Part shown: positions 41,601 through 51,290 of the stretch, in pieces
Position numbering within the stretch: position 1 is the first letter of the stretch
Layout of the letters: every line of letters begins with the position of its first letter
DNA from: Calliopsis andreniformis
Lineage: Eukaryota > Arthropoda > Insecta > Hymenoptera > Andrenidae
Assembly (NCBI RefSeq): GCF_051401765.1
Contig: NC_135064.1
Location: forward strand, 28,990,001-29,054,000
Length of the DNA stretch: 64,000 nt
Direction: 5' to 3'
Program-made: the position numbers and the translations under genes
Notes under the pieces: generated by a model
Told to the model about the DNA's origin: nothing
The model's input: only the letters and a program-made list of their open reading frames with translations
Database searches by the model: none

Positions 41601-44385
41601 GGCTGCCCACACGATCGCCCGCGCACTTGCATTCATTGAGCATCGTACGCGTACTAGCACAGGTGCGAGCCTCTCTACCGATCTCCTTTCAGCGACGACT
41701 TCCCTACCTTTCCATTCTTCGTCCTCTTCTATCTCTCAAACTTCCATCATCTTGAAAATTCATATTCTCTATTATTTATGTTTCTTCTCATTACTTACTT
41801 TCTAACAATTTCTTCTTACAATTTTCTATTGGTAAGTTTCTTCAGTGTAATCAATGCTATACTAATATTGAACAGAAGATTTCGATAGATAACCTTCCAC
41901 ATTTTGAACTAGTTCATATCCTTCAAGCAAGCAAATATTGCCAGAAAACTTCGATCTCTCTTCCTGATTTCAGCACTGCAGAGAACTGTGTAATTCATGA
42001 ACTTAAGGTTTTATGTCGGCTTAGAAGAAGTTCGAAGTTCCCGCTAATTTGAAAATCTGGCAACTTCTGTGGGTGAACAGTTAAGACCAGCCGCGAACTT
42101 CCACAATTGAATGTTAGCAATCCCAGAAATGCTTTTAAAATTGTCAATAGTTCATTTGTATCGGTACGATTCTAACGAAAAAAAGGGCAAGACTCCGAGA
42201 AAATTAAAATCTAATTATGGTTAGCAAAAGTTTATTCGATCGGTGATTTCGGTGGTGAATAATTTGAAGATATTTGAAATTTTGAGGAAAGAGATTTCGC
42301 CTTAGATCTAGAAAGAAATCCTTCTGAATGTTGTTCGTAAGAAAAACGAGTGAAACAAAGAGAATCGCATCATTCTCATGGGTACTCGTGTGAGTACACG
42401 TGCGGAATACACGCATACGCACACGCACCCACGCTACGCCACTCAACTACTTATTCAACGAATCAAGTGGCAATTTTTCAACGGGTTCGAACCATGAATG
42501 GGCGGCTAATGTTATCGGTGTTACAGACAAGCCGCGAATGTTCCCCTTTTTCATCGATTTTGCGGATGCTTGGCGCCATTTCAGGGACGCCCAAGCCAAA
42601 CGTACATTTCACTAATTATATCTTCTATTTGCTATAAAAATAAAAAGTTTGAATAGAATTAAGTGGAACAAACGAAAGAATTAATTATTGCGCAATCGTT
42701 GTCAGATTAGCAAAGGTAAATCATCAAATATAATCGTCCAATTGAAGATTTAAAGTTTCAACGAAATTTGAACACTAGGAGATATTATAGAAATAATTGG
42801 TTGCTGTTTCAATTTTGTCGGCGTTAAGTTTTTTAAATTGGAGGAAAGGATGAACAGCGAGGAAGTGCAAACCCTACTAATGTCTCGTCATTATATTAGT
42901 TCAGACAAGTTAGGACTTCATAATAATTGAAGGGATGCAGGTAGCAGATCCAAGTGGACAGACTAGGTGTATCGATTACCGAGAAGAGTGTAAATGCGCC
43001 TCTAACTGCCGAGTGTAATTTTCTTCGTCGATCAGGATAATTGCTTTCTAACGACAGGCTAATTTCGAAACACAGTTCTGTTTTGCACCGCTAATTCAAC
43101 TCGACTCGCATTGTCTCCGCACCCACAAAACGAATAAATATGTAGGAGCGCGCTTGTTCGCTTCGTTCTTGCCTAGCGAACCTATCTGCATTGAAAAGGT
43201 TTTGAAGACGAGATTTCGCTCTTCCTTCCTTCTAGTGGAAAAGTGCCAACATTGTAAATTGAGTCGTAGACTCGATAGTTTAAAAACGACGGAAGTGTGG
43301 GATGCAAGACTCTCTGGCTACAGATGATGCCTTTTTCACAGGGACACACTTTTCTTGCGGTAAATCGATTGATCTGGCGATCGTTCGATAAAATCGAGAG
43401 CAGCTCGTGTTACGACGAAACCAGGTGAAAAATGACAAAAGCGCGCGCAAAGTCTATTCAATAAGTTCTCGTCTTCAAACTCATTTTTGTTTCAGGACTT
43501 TGCACGGCCAGTCTTTCGAGACGAAGTTTCGCTTTTGGCCGCAGGTGGTTTCGTTAAGAGCACAAATAGTGTCGAGTTACGATTCGAAGACAAATATGTA
43601 CTCCGGAGGAGATCAAGGGGGAAAACGGTGCGGCGCGGCGCGGCGCGGCGCGGCGCGACATAATGTGGTCCTTCGGGGTGATCGCCATTCGAAGTGTCGT
43701 AAAATGTTAATCACTGCTTATTTATGCTCTCATAGATGTCTTAAACGCTGTTAAAGGCTCAACTTTGATTTTTAATTATATCGATAAATATTTCGTATAC
43801 GTCACGGAGACGCGACTGGGCCCGTAATTGATTGTTATCCGGTAAATGCTCAGCCACTGACATAAATATGTGTCTTTTCTTTGATTCACCTCCTATTCCA
43901 CGGAGATTCTGCTGATCTTATCGGGATACCGGCGCGACTCGATGCCGCCGTTTGGCAGACAGCCAATTGACATAATTTTTCGCTATGCTTTTTGACGTGC
44001 AGTGAGCGTATCAGCTGCCTATTCGGCAGAAATCCGAGCAGATTTGCCTCGCTGCGACCAGCTGTCATCTCTCATTCTATAGTTTTCACTTTCTGAAGCA
44101 GCTAGGATAAATGGAAGAAACATTTGCAAGAGGGTGGAATCAAAGAAATCCCTGTTGCTGGATAACTCTGACACGATTCAACAAATTCTCCTATTAGAAA
44201 TGACCGTTTTTTAAATCGAACGTAAGATCTTTTTTTCAAAAATCGAATAAGAATAATGAGATGAAATAATTGCATTGAAAAATGCACGTTTCAAACTTAC
44301 CCCTGACGTTTTGTCGACGAAGACGAGCTGCGGGGATGATATGCGCAACAACGACGAATGTCTGCAGCATCAATAGATACCGCAT
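11489..44385 (-). CDS. Secreted ADAMTS metalloprotease with PLAC domain (ADAMTS7/12-like), gene 1
   Basis: Secreted zinc endopeptidase, probably acting on extracellular matrix; the substrate is unknown. Sixteen exons in transcript order: 44385-44301, 32154-31820, 19842-19569, 16709-16390, 16135-15861, 15268-15122, 14980-14830, 14760-14671, 14598-14283, 14085-13958, 13866-13619, 13560-13401, 13256-12994, 12536-12022, 11932-11759, 11640-11489. All introns are GT-AG and in phase; the product is 1210 aa. Domains: signal peptide 1-20, prodomain with Cys228 as likely cysteine switch, furin-type RSRR at 268-271, catalytic domain from about 272, zinc site HELGHNFGMYHD 425-436 with Met-turn M453, disintegrin-like region, TSP1 at about 580-632, Cys-rich and spacer (about 633-845), four more TSP1-type repeats (one degenerate), PLAC 1162-1193. 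AHVAGMCQP and AGTPALYER recall ADAMTS7/12. The most uncertain junction is the acceptor of exon 4. Confidence 0.9.
11759..13256 (-). CDS. ADAMTS gene 1, exons 13-15: C-terminal thrombospondin repeats
   Basis: Exon 13 holds a repeat with [16 protein letters not shown]. Exon 14 holds one with [16 protein letters not shown], an acidic Cys-free linker (about 994-1056) and a degenerate repeat ([17 protein letters not shown]) that lacks the usual second Cys-Gly step. Exon 15 carries [10 protein letters not shown] 457-bp intron (12537-12993) separates exons 13 and 14; nothing else is seen in it. Confidence 0.85.
13401..14980 (-). CDS. ADAMTS gene 1, exons 7-12: disintegrin-like, TSP1, Cys-rich and spacer
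   Basis: Exons 7-8 carry the disintegrin-like region ([26 protein letters not shown]). Exon 9 has the central TSP1 repeat with [10 protein letters not shown] (tryptophans that may be C-mannosylated) and CSRTCG (possible O-fucosylation). Exons 10-11 form the Cys-rich region ([15 protein letters not shown]) and exons 11-12 the spacer ([16 protein letters not shown]). Confidence 0.88.
15122..16709 (-). CDS. ADAMTS gene 1, exons 4-6: furin site and catalytic domain
   Basis: Exon 4 begins [12 protein letters not shown], passes RSRR and enters the protease at [12 protein letters not shown]. Exon 5 ends inside the zinc motif after HELGH plus two bases of the next codon. Exon 6 completes it (NFGMYHD) and carries the Met-turn VMTP. 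The intron between exons 5 and 6 is 592 bp and shows no other gene. Confidence 0.9.
16710..19568. other. Intron 3 of ADAMTS gene 1
   Basis: About 2.9 kb of mixed composition. It holds a decamer array (18401-18440). Short frames on both strands near 18.1-18.6 kb come from repeat and low-complexity sequence. No nested gene is recognised. Confidence 0.6.
18401..18443. repeat. GC-rich decamer array (CGACGCGATG)n
   Basis: Three perfect 10-bp units followed by a diverged fourth (CGACACGACG). The decamer is two related pentamers, GACGC and GATGC. Confidence 0.9.
19569..19842 (-). CDS. ADAMTS gene 1, exon 3: end of prodomain and cysteine switch
   Basis: Starts [16 protein letters not shown], the usual prodomain block after CDGL in exon 2. 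A strongly basic run, [11 protein letters not shown] (residues 213-223), lies just before NCGTR, whose Cys228 is the likely cysteine switch. Bounded by a TTTCAG acceptor and a GTGAGA donor. Confidence 0.88.
20826..20845. repeat. Pentamer array (CGCGG)4
   Basis: Four perfect CGCGG units, with related GC-rich sequence on both sides, inside intron 2 of ADAMTS gene 1. Confidence 0.9.
21402..21450. repeat. 9-bp array (CGCAGCGGG)5
   Basis: Five perfect units of CGCAGCGGG plus a partial sixth (CGCA). A Gly/Ala/Arg-type reading through it is not part of a recognisable gene. Confidence 0.92.
28381..28420. repeat. Pentamer array (CGCCG)8
   Basis: Eight CGCCG units, the second changed to CGCCA. It is the CGCGG repeat read on the other strand. 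Confidence 0.92.
29531..29596. ncRNA. Candidate pre-miRNA-like hairpin
   Basis: A 66-nt inverted repeat. The outer stem pairs GGGTCAGGGA (29531-29540) with TCCCTGACCC (29587-29596) perfectly. After a 1x2 internal loop, CAAGG (29542-29546) pairs with CCTTG (29580-29584). After a second 1x2 loop, 29548-29557 pairs with 29568-29577, with one mismatch and one G-T wobble. The terminal loop is 10 nt. Size and shape fit an animal microRNA precursor. I do not recognise either arm as a known microRNA. It lies in intron 2 of ADAMTS gene 1; folding favours the plus strand slightly. Confidence 0.35.
31820..32154 (-). CDS. ADAMTS gene 1, exon 2: prodomain
   Basis: Prodomain with a histidine run ([11 protein letters not shown]), [28 protein letters not shown] in two blocks, [22 protein letters not shown] at its end, and N-glycosylation sites (NVT, NQS). 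It matches exon 2 of ADAMTS gene 2 in order and in its phase-0 end. Acceptor CTTCAG, donor GTAAGT. Confidence 0.9.
35134..35178. repeat. Compound pentamer array (GCGAC)4(GCACA)4
   Basis: Four GCGAC units pass directly into four GCACA units without a change of register, followed by GCGGG. Confidence 0.93.
36371..36440. repeat. Decamer array, CGAGTCGCGT x2 then CGAGCCGCGT x5
   Basis: Seven 10-bp units in a row; the first two differ from the other five at one base. Each unit is two pentamers, one of them CGCGT. Confidence 0.93.
37810..37893. repeat. AT-rich imperfect inverted repeat
   Basis: A left arm (37810-37832) is nearly the reverse complement of a right arm (about 37863-37893), with small gaps and a central part of about 30 bases. 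It may be a small element remnant or chance in AT-rich DNA. Confidence 0.35.
43631..43655. repeat. Pentamer array (CGGCG)5
   Basis: Five perfect CGGCG units, the same cycle as CGCGG, followed by CGACA. Confidence 0.92.
44301..44385 (-). CDS. ADAMTS gene 1, exon 1: start codon and signal peptide
   Basis: [20 protein letters not shown] is a good signal peptide, followed by RLRRQNVR and a phase-1 GTAAGT donor. It joins exon 2 in frame across 12 kb. Long distance makes the link an inference, but no better start is seen next to exon 2. Confidence 0.75.
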
Positions 44386-45136
44386 GGTTGCAGCTGAGTT
44401 GAAGGTACACTTCGTAAGTCAGTCTTCAGTGCCAGTGAATGGACAATGTTTTCTGTCTCTTAATCTGACCTTTCTTAACCTGGAAGAAATATGAAATATT
44501 TTTTCAGGTATTACATACTTTCTATTTTTCTATTTTTGTTTTTTATCTAAACACGAAAATAGAAGATGATATAGGGTAATTAACGATGAAATTTGTCATA
44601 CTGAGTTTCATGGTTCGGAGCCTTTGAGGAAGAGCCTGATGCTTTTGTTATAGCTTTGTCTTAAGATGTGCACCTCGTTATATAAGATTTGTATGGCCAG
44701 GTAAGTGACGCTTGGTAGGTAGTTACGATAATCGGCTTTGGTCGGACTATGCCCAACCTCATGATTAGACTCGACAGCAGCACTAACCCTTTCTCACAGT
44801 TTCTCAACGAACACAGACGGTCGAATTTATGTGACTTACGCGTGCTTTCACGAATGGTTACTTCTGGGGATGTCGTTCGATCCTTGAATTACCGAATATG
44901 TGTCGTCTAATCAATTGAAGTTATGGAGAAAGAATTTTAATCGTTGTTGTAGCTAAGTAAGTAAGTACACGCGTAACGCCGAAACGTGTCTGTGCATAAG
45001 AAATACGACTACATAAAACCTAAGTAGTCGAAAACTGGCGCGCTTTTCTAATTTTTTATTTTTCTGCTAAATGCAATAAAAGCAAAATTGTAAAATCTGT
45101 GTTCAAAAAGTATTATCATCGTAGTAGAATATATTC

Positions 45137-45174
45137 GAAACTGAAAGAAACTGAAAGAAACTGAAAGAAACTGA
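45137..45174. repeat. Decamer array (CTGAAAGAAA)3 plus partial units
   Basis: AT-rich 10-bp tandem repeat, unlike the GC-rich arrays elsewhere in the window. Confidence 0.9.
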
Positions 45175-48100
45175 CGTTTTCAATTACTAAATTAATTTAC
45201 AATTTTTTACCCGAGAAATTGCAATTATTCGGAAAAGTCGAAAAAAACTATACAGCCTTCTCAATAGCGAGCAATATCCATAATCCGATTTCTATTTCTC
45301 AGCATTTCCGCGCAATTATGGATGCATTATCGGTTTTGCCCTGCAGGAAAATTCAACCGATTCCTCGTGTCTTCCTACATTTTCAAAACAAACGTTTGAC
45401 CAAAATGGCATTGCAATTTGCGAATAGAATAACAACGTCCAACCGAACTTCAAATTCCATTACACGCTGCTATTCCATTTACGGAGTGAAAATGTGCCAG
45501 CGGTCACGTATGTTCTGTTCATTCTAAAAGCCGAAAATCAATGTCATTTATATTTTTTGGTTAAAAATTGTAAATCATACGAATAGTTCAATTATCGGAA
45601 ATATTAAAAGATTAGAGAGTGTAGAGGCGAAAATTGGACACGTGGGCAACCATATAATATAAGATATTGCCGTCGATGAGGACAACAATGGCAAAGACGC
45701 GAGGAAACGGTCCGCGAAGTGAGAGGCACCGGAAATGCGTTTAAGTAAATGTTAAAACGCGTGGGTAAACGCGTGTGAAAATGCGTATGCACGAAGATAC
45801 AAGCAAGAAAGTGAGCAAGCGGAGTAACTGCCGAACTCGTTCGAGCGGGATTTACTCCTACGAATACGTATCGGCTTTGACTAATTCGCTAATGTTAATA
45901 GTGGTTAATTAACAAGCTGTTCGAGAGCTGGAGAGCCCGAGTTATGTATTCGAGAGACGGAACGGTGCAGTGTGCCGTGGCTGTCTCTAACGTTGTGCAA
46001 GCTGCCAATACGCCTTTCTCGGACGAAAATCTCTTTCCAAATGGATTCTTCCAATTCAACAACTCTCAACAAAGATCACCCTAGTTAACTTTTGCTTATC
46101 ACAGAGGAGCAAAAAGAATACTATGAGGTCTTTCATTTTTCTTCAACCGATTAATATACTTTTTAACAAAATATTCATCGTAGTAGGTACACATGTGTTT
46201 TTGATGAGATAGATGTTATAAATTTCGTTTCTGACTACTGGAATGTTTCGAAAAAACCGTAAAATTTGCTAAGCGCTGCTGTTCTTATAAATTCTTCAAT
46301 TTGATCAATTTTAACCACTGAAAACCTTTGGATAATCTCTATGGAAGTTTTTACTGAAATAATATTTTACTTACGAAAAGAAAAAGTTGTAAAAGTTCCT
46401 TATCCTCTAAATTTCACCGAAGAGAATTAAAGAAGCGTGAGACTTCGTCTGTTCTAAAACTTGATACAATTTCTAGTCGTATGTTTCGCTTAAGACGAAG
46501 CAAAGGTCGAAGTGCCAAGAACGAATCGAACGTAAAAATTCACCTGAATCGCGAATACGGAGGCGATCGCATTGTCAGGTAAATATTCGCGTGTGATTTA
46601 TGTGAGTAGCGGCGCGCAGAACGGCCGAGGCGCCGTTCTACCACGGCGTTCATTGTTTCCCGAATGATGGATCGAAGCAGAACAGAAAGGTTATTTACGT
46701 TTTCAAATTAATCACGACCACTCGCCGTCATTCGACGCCACGGGTGTCGCGATGCGGCGGCGCCTGTTTTCTCGGGGATGCCGCGCCTCTTCAAACATTT
46801 ATCTAATAACTCAATTTTTCATCAGTTGCAATCAAAGAAATTTTCTTGCAGGTAAATTGAAGGCTAGGAAAATAATGCACAAATTTTGCACAGTTCAATT
46901 CGCATATATGAAATAATTACGTTCAATTGTAAATCGGTCAGGCAAAACGGAGCGAGTTCGTGGGTTCTTTCTTTCGTAAAATATTGCGTATTTGTCCGCG
47001 ATCAAAACTGACGTAGACGTGCAGAATAATTAATTAGACTAATTAAATATTTCGTTTGCGCATTATCGCGAAATGAATTTTAACCAAAATATTTGAAGCA
47101 CGCGGTTTGAAAATCAGAGTCTTTTTAACACAGAGCTGGTATTTTAAATACTAAAATCACAACATTTTGTGCAGATGTATCGATGTAATTTTCCATTCAT
47201 TATTCGTACGATATGCGTTATATTAAAATTCATTCAACACTGATTTTTCTCTATTCTGTCTGATTTTGGTTTCACGTATCTACCACATTATTTAATTTTA
47301 CATTTATTAAAGGAAGAGAGAACATTGCCTGTTGGATCGATCAGCTAGGAAATAGAAGTACGTTGTGTATTAATGACAACTGAAGAACGAGTAGAAACTG
47401 CACGATATTTCAAAATATACGAGCCCTTTCGTATACGGTCCAACTTAATGATTTAATAATTGCATGGGTCTTTTCGTGTTCGGCATTACTCGGTCATTAA
47501 GTGCAATGTAATTTGTTAACCACCTTGGATTTTGATATGCAACTTCAGCTGATTGACGAGGGCTGGCCCATTTGCTTCCACGTTATTATAGCCGTGTAAC
47601 AGCATAATGACGCGAGGAAAGCGTTCCGTTCGCATCGATTAATTCGCCAAGAATATGATAATTGTGGTCTTTGTGTTCGAAACAGGACTTTAACCTATTT
47701 TAAGCGAAGGCTAGGTTGCGACTGAAAAACTTATGACTGTAAACATTTGCAAAAATCTATGGAACTCGGATTCTTTGTATAAAGTAAACTCGGAAGCACC
47801 TCATCGTTTCTTGTCTTTCGACAAGATGTCTACGATTTCGGAATGTGAGATGTTAGAAGAAACTTTTCTCGGGAACTTCCTTACTCTAATTATCAGCCAC
47901 GATTCGAGTTAAAGAGCGTCAGGATCGCATTTTCAGGCAGACGAGTCAGAGTAAAGTCGCAGAGTGTAATTTCTTCGCGATCCTTTTTCTTCGTTTGACG
48001 ATCTGTATCGCTTGTCAAACACGAAATAGGAAGATGCCTAATCGCGTACATCGACTTCGTGTCATAGATAATACACTTCCTTAGCTGCAGTTTCTGTCTA

Positions 48101-49860
48101 TCGCAAAAAAATGTCGAGTGACTTTGTCTGGATTCTTTTTCTTCGCGACGAATGCGTGGATCCTCGCGTCTGTACTTCTAGAGATGTTGCTTACGTCCAG
48201 AACTAATTGAAAAACTATGTATGTAGTATATTCTATATTTTTGCATCCATCGATTGAAAGATCTTCTAATTCAGTAATGTTTAGCATTTATTCAACAGAA
48301 TTTCATTTACTATTTAATTGGATTCATTTAATAAGTGAGAAAGTTCTTTTTACGCAACTAAAAGCGGAGTCCTTGTGTGATAGATAAAGTAAATTTATCT
48401 TTTCGTTGCAAAAGCAACTTTTCAAAGCACTATACGGTCTATCCTTCATTTCAGTTGATTGCAATTATTAGTTATCGTTTGTTAGGACTGGTCATCGATT
48501 TCTGCAAATTGCGCGAGACGCGTCTGCACCCGTCGATAAATTTCGCCATTCTTGGTAATCTCGCATGAAGAACACAGTGTCGAAGTCGAAGAAGCTTACG
48601 AGCGACGTTGAGGAATCATCGTGTCGTTGTTCAAGCACAAAGGTCTAGTGTCTCGTACGAGCATTTTGCGTTCGACGCACTAGCACGTATAGTAAATAAC
48701 CGAGCGTTTAAGATTCGTCCGAAGTATCGTTAACAGAACGTCTGTAGTTACTGGGCGGTGATACACTTACGAAACGGCTGGACGGTTATCTGCTCGGAAT
48801 GGTTTCCTCTTACTCTCTCATTTTCAACTGTGATAAGTGAATTTTTGGTACACGATACATAGCACATGTTCATTCTTTTTTTTAATTAATGTGTCGAAGA
48901 TTTCCATTTCCTAAGCGATAGGTATATCTACATATGAGGAAATCACATGAAAGCGTGATCCGACGGCAGGTGTTTCCCATCAAATTAATCCGATCCTATA
49001 CAAAAGAATATTCATAATTCTGTTAATAAATTTTGTAATTGCCAACAATTGCATTTTACTCCAACATACGAATATGAGACGAGCGACATACTTGACAGCG
49101 TTGGCAATCTTTGCACGCAATAAATCACGCGAACGCCAAGGAACTGTCGAGACCAACCGCTATCCATCCAGGCTGACAATGAGTCTCGTTTGGTTCTCTG
49201 GTAAACAGTCATCCCTCCGACTCTTCTACTTCGTTTTTATTATTTTGAAATGTCCCTGAGTCAGTTTCGCAATCGTACAACTTTTTCAAAGTAATGAGAA
49301 AAAGCAATTAAACGTAAAACTCTTTAGCTTGTATAAATATTGTACTTGGCAAATTATTGAATTTATAAAATTGGTAAACTCAAATTATCGGGGTCCATTA
49401 AGTTGAAACGGAAGAAGCTCGATCGAATTAAAGGCGTTTGCACCAACAGTAATCCAATAATACAATGATTTGAATTACCACGATCAGCAATAATTTCAAT
49501 CATTACTGCACATTCCTTCACGTTGAAAAATATCCAACCACCGTGGACGCAAACGGCTCTCCTTCCAATGGTATCAATAGATCTGCGGTATTATGCCGGT
49601 GGACATACACAAACAACTGTGATTTATTCCACGATTTATTTCAGTGGAATCGTTTCTCGCAAAATTAATCAACGAATGGTTCGAATCTCCCTCCCCACTG
49701 AGGAGAATTTTTTCTCCTGTTTTAGGTTAAACTAAAATGAAATAGATTACTTGATCGCTCAAGATTAATAATTATCTGACAACCGTTCTTAGCGACTTGT
49801 TAGATTATTCGTGGGCCTATAGTACGTACCCATGAATCGTGACATTGCGATTATCACGTG

Positions 49861-49900
49861 GCGGCGCGGCGGCGCGGCGGCGCGGCGGCGCAGCGGCGGG
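49861..49900. repeat. Octamer array (GCGGCGCG)n
   Basis: Three perfect GCGGCGCG units, then GCGGCGCA and GCGGCGGG. It opens a CpG-rich block. Confidence 0.9.
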
Positions 49901-50016
49901 GTACGTTGCACTATTCCGAAACACCTGCGCGCACGTTCTCAGCGGAAAGAATTCGAAATTGTAGCAGCACTGCCGCGGCACCTGGTTCCTCAGCCTCCCC
50001 CGCGAAGAACACCCGA

Positions 50017-50601
50017 TATAAAGCGTTCGCGCGGTACAGTTGATTAGGCTGAGTGGTTCGTCACCTAACAGTTCGCTTTGCGCCGGAAGTGGGCCGACGC
50101 GAATCGCAAGCGGCCCGAAGGGGAGGGTCTGGTCCCGCGAGTCCCTACTCCTGCAGGGAGGGAGAGAGGGTGAGCCGCGGAGAGGGAAATGGAAATGACG
50201 GAACACGCGGCGCGGCGCGGCGCGGCGGAGAAGTCGTGGGCACGATCGCCGTCACAACACTAGTGGTCTGGTACACTCTTCCGATGTTACGTACACACGA
50301 TCCTCCTCTCCGTGTCCCTCCGTCTTCTTCCCCCTAGCTCGACTTGCCCTGCACTCGGCATCCTCCGGCATCCTCTTATTCCGTCATTCTCCCTCTCCAA
50401 GGCTGTGCACAGGCTCTACACGTACGCGTCGCATACGATACACAGATTACGTGTGCTCTACTACCTCGAGTCCGATCTCGCCTCTCTTTTCCGCCTCCTC
50501 CGGCTCGGCTGCGTTTAGAAAAGAACTCTCGGAGGTTCCCTCCTACCTTGGACGGCCGCAAAAGCACGGTCCGAGAACTGAGAGACAGGGCAATCTACTA
50601 G
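50017..50601 (+). promoter_or_regulatory. Possible TATA promoter and noncoding first exon of ADAMTS gene 2
   Basis: TATAAAG at 50017-50023 is followed by CpG-rich sequence and, at 50602, a strong donor (ACTAG|GTAAGA). A fitting acceptor (CTTCAG) ends at 57100, nine bases before the ATG of ADAMTS gene 2. Together these allow a noncoding exon of roughly 0.55 kb and a 6.5-kb intron. No transcript evidence; the initiator is not clear. Confidence 0.25.
50206..50225. repeat. Pentamer array (CGCGG)4
   Basis: Four perfect CGCGG units within the CpG-rich block. Confidence 0.9.
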
Positions 50602-50639
50602 GTAAGACTAGTTCCTCCACCCAGTCGTGGACCCGTTTT

Positions 50640-51157
50640 CTGTCGACCACTCTCTTTCCTCCCTCCCTCCCTCCTACCTATCTCTCTCTTTTTCTCTTCA
50701 CCTCCCTCTCTCATTCTCACTCCCCCCTGCCCTCTCAGCCGAACTTCTCGCCTTCTCTCCCTATCCGTTGCTTTTTTATCGTCTTCGTCTCTCGTTCGTT
50801 TCCTTTTCCCTCTTCGCTCCCGCCACTTTGCCTCTCTTTCTCGCTCCTCTTTCGTCTTCGATCTCTTCTCCTATCCGAGAAATCTCTCTTTACTTCTCGC
50901 CGCTCCTTCGCTGCGGCTTTATCTGCTTCGAGCCGTGTTCGCCTTTTTTTAAAAAGCTTTTGCTCTTTCTCCCGTCGGTCCATGTAACTTTGTTCGCGAA
51001 TTTATTTATACATCAGCGTCACTGTTCCATTGCGAAATTCGCTTCCACTCTGCTCGAGTCACTTTTTTTTCTTCTTCCTCTTCCTTTCTGACTTCGATCC
51101 TCGATATACCTAAGCGTTTATTTCCGCCTGGCCCTCTTTTTTTTTTTTTTTTTTTTT
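50640..51157. repeat. Long pyrimidine-rich tract ending in T21
   Basis: About 0.5 kb in which C and T dominate the plus strand (CCTCCCTCCC and TCTCTCTTTC runs), ending in 21 T at 51137-51157. Long Leu/Ser/Phe-rich open frames here are a by-product of this bias. Confidence 0.85.
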
Positions 51158-51270
51158 AATCGATTCCAAGTTTTAGGGTTTTTCTCTTAAAAATAACCTT
51201 CTTTTGTACTGTCAAATGCAAAAGTTTCGTGAAAGCCACGGACTTTCGAAGAATACCTTCTGTAAAATAT

Positions 51271-51290
51271 CGCGTCGCGTCGCGTCGCGT
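51271..51290. repeat. Pentamer array (CGCGT)4
   Basis: Four perfect CGCGT units; on the other strand this is the GCGAC repeat seen at 35134. Confidence 0.92.

Larger units (their letters stand above)
32155..44300. other. Intron 1 of ADAMTS gene 1 (12 kb)
   Basis: It holds the compound array at 35134-35178, the decamer array at 36371-36440, a CGGCG array at 43631-43655 and an AT-rich imperfect inverted repeat at 37810-37893. No nested gene or tRNA is recognised. Short frames at 34236-34553 and 32922-33308 show no domain. Confidence 0.6.

Noticed and set aside
42480..42500. GGTTCGAACC, like a tRNA B box
   Set aside because: No A box, no acceptor or anticodon stem can be drawn around it.
44678..44686. 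TATATAA-like motif about 300 bases upstream of ADAMTS gene 1 start
   Set aside because: No initiator at the right distance on the minus strand, and such motifs are frequent in AT-rich sequence.
50451..51091. Open frames of 154-178 codons rich in Leu, Ser, Phe and Pro
   Set aside because: They follow from the pyrimidine-rich composition; no start context or domain supports a gene.
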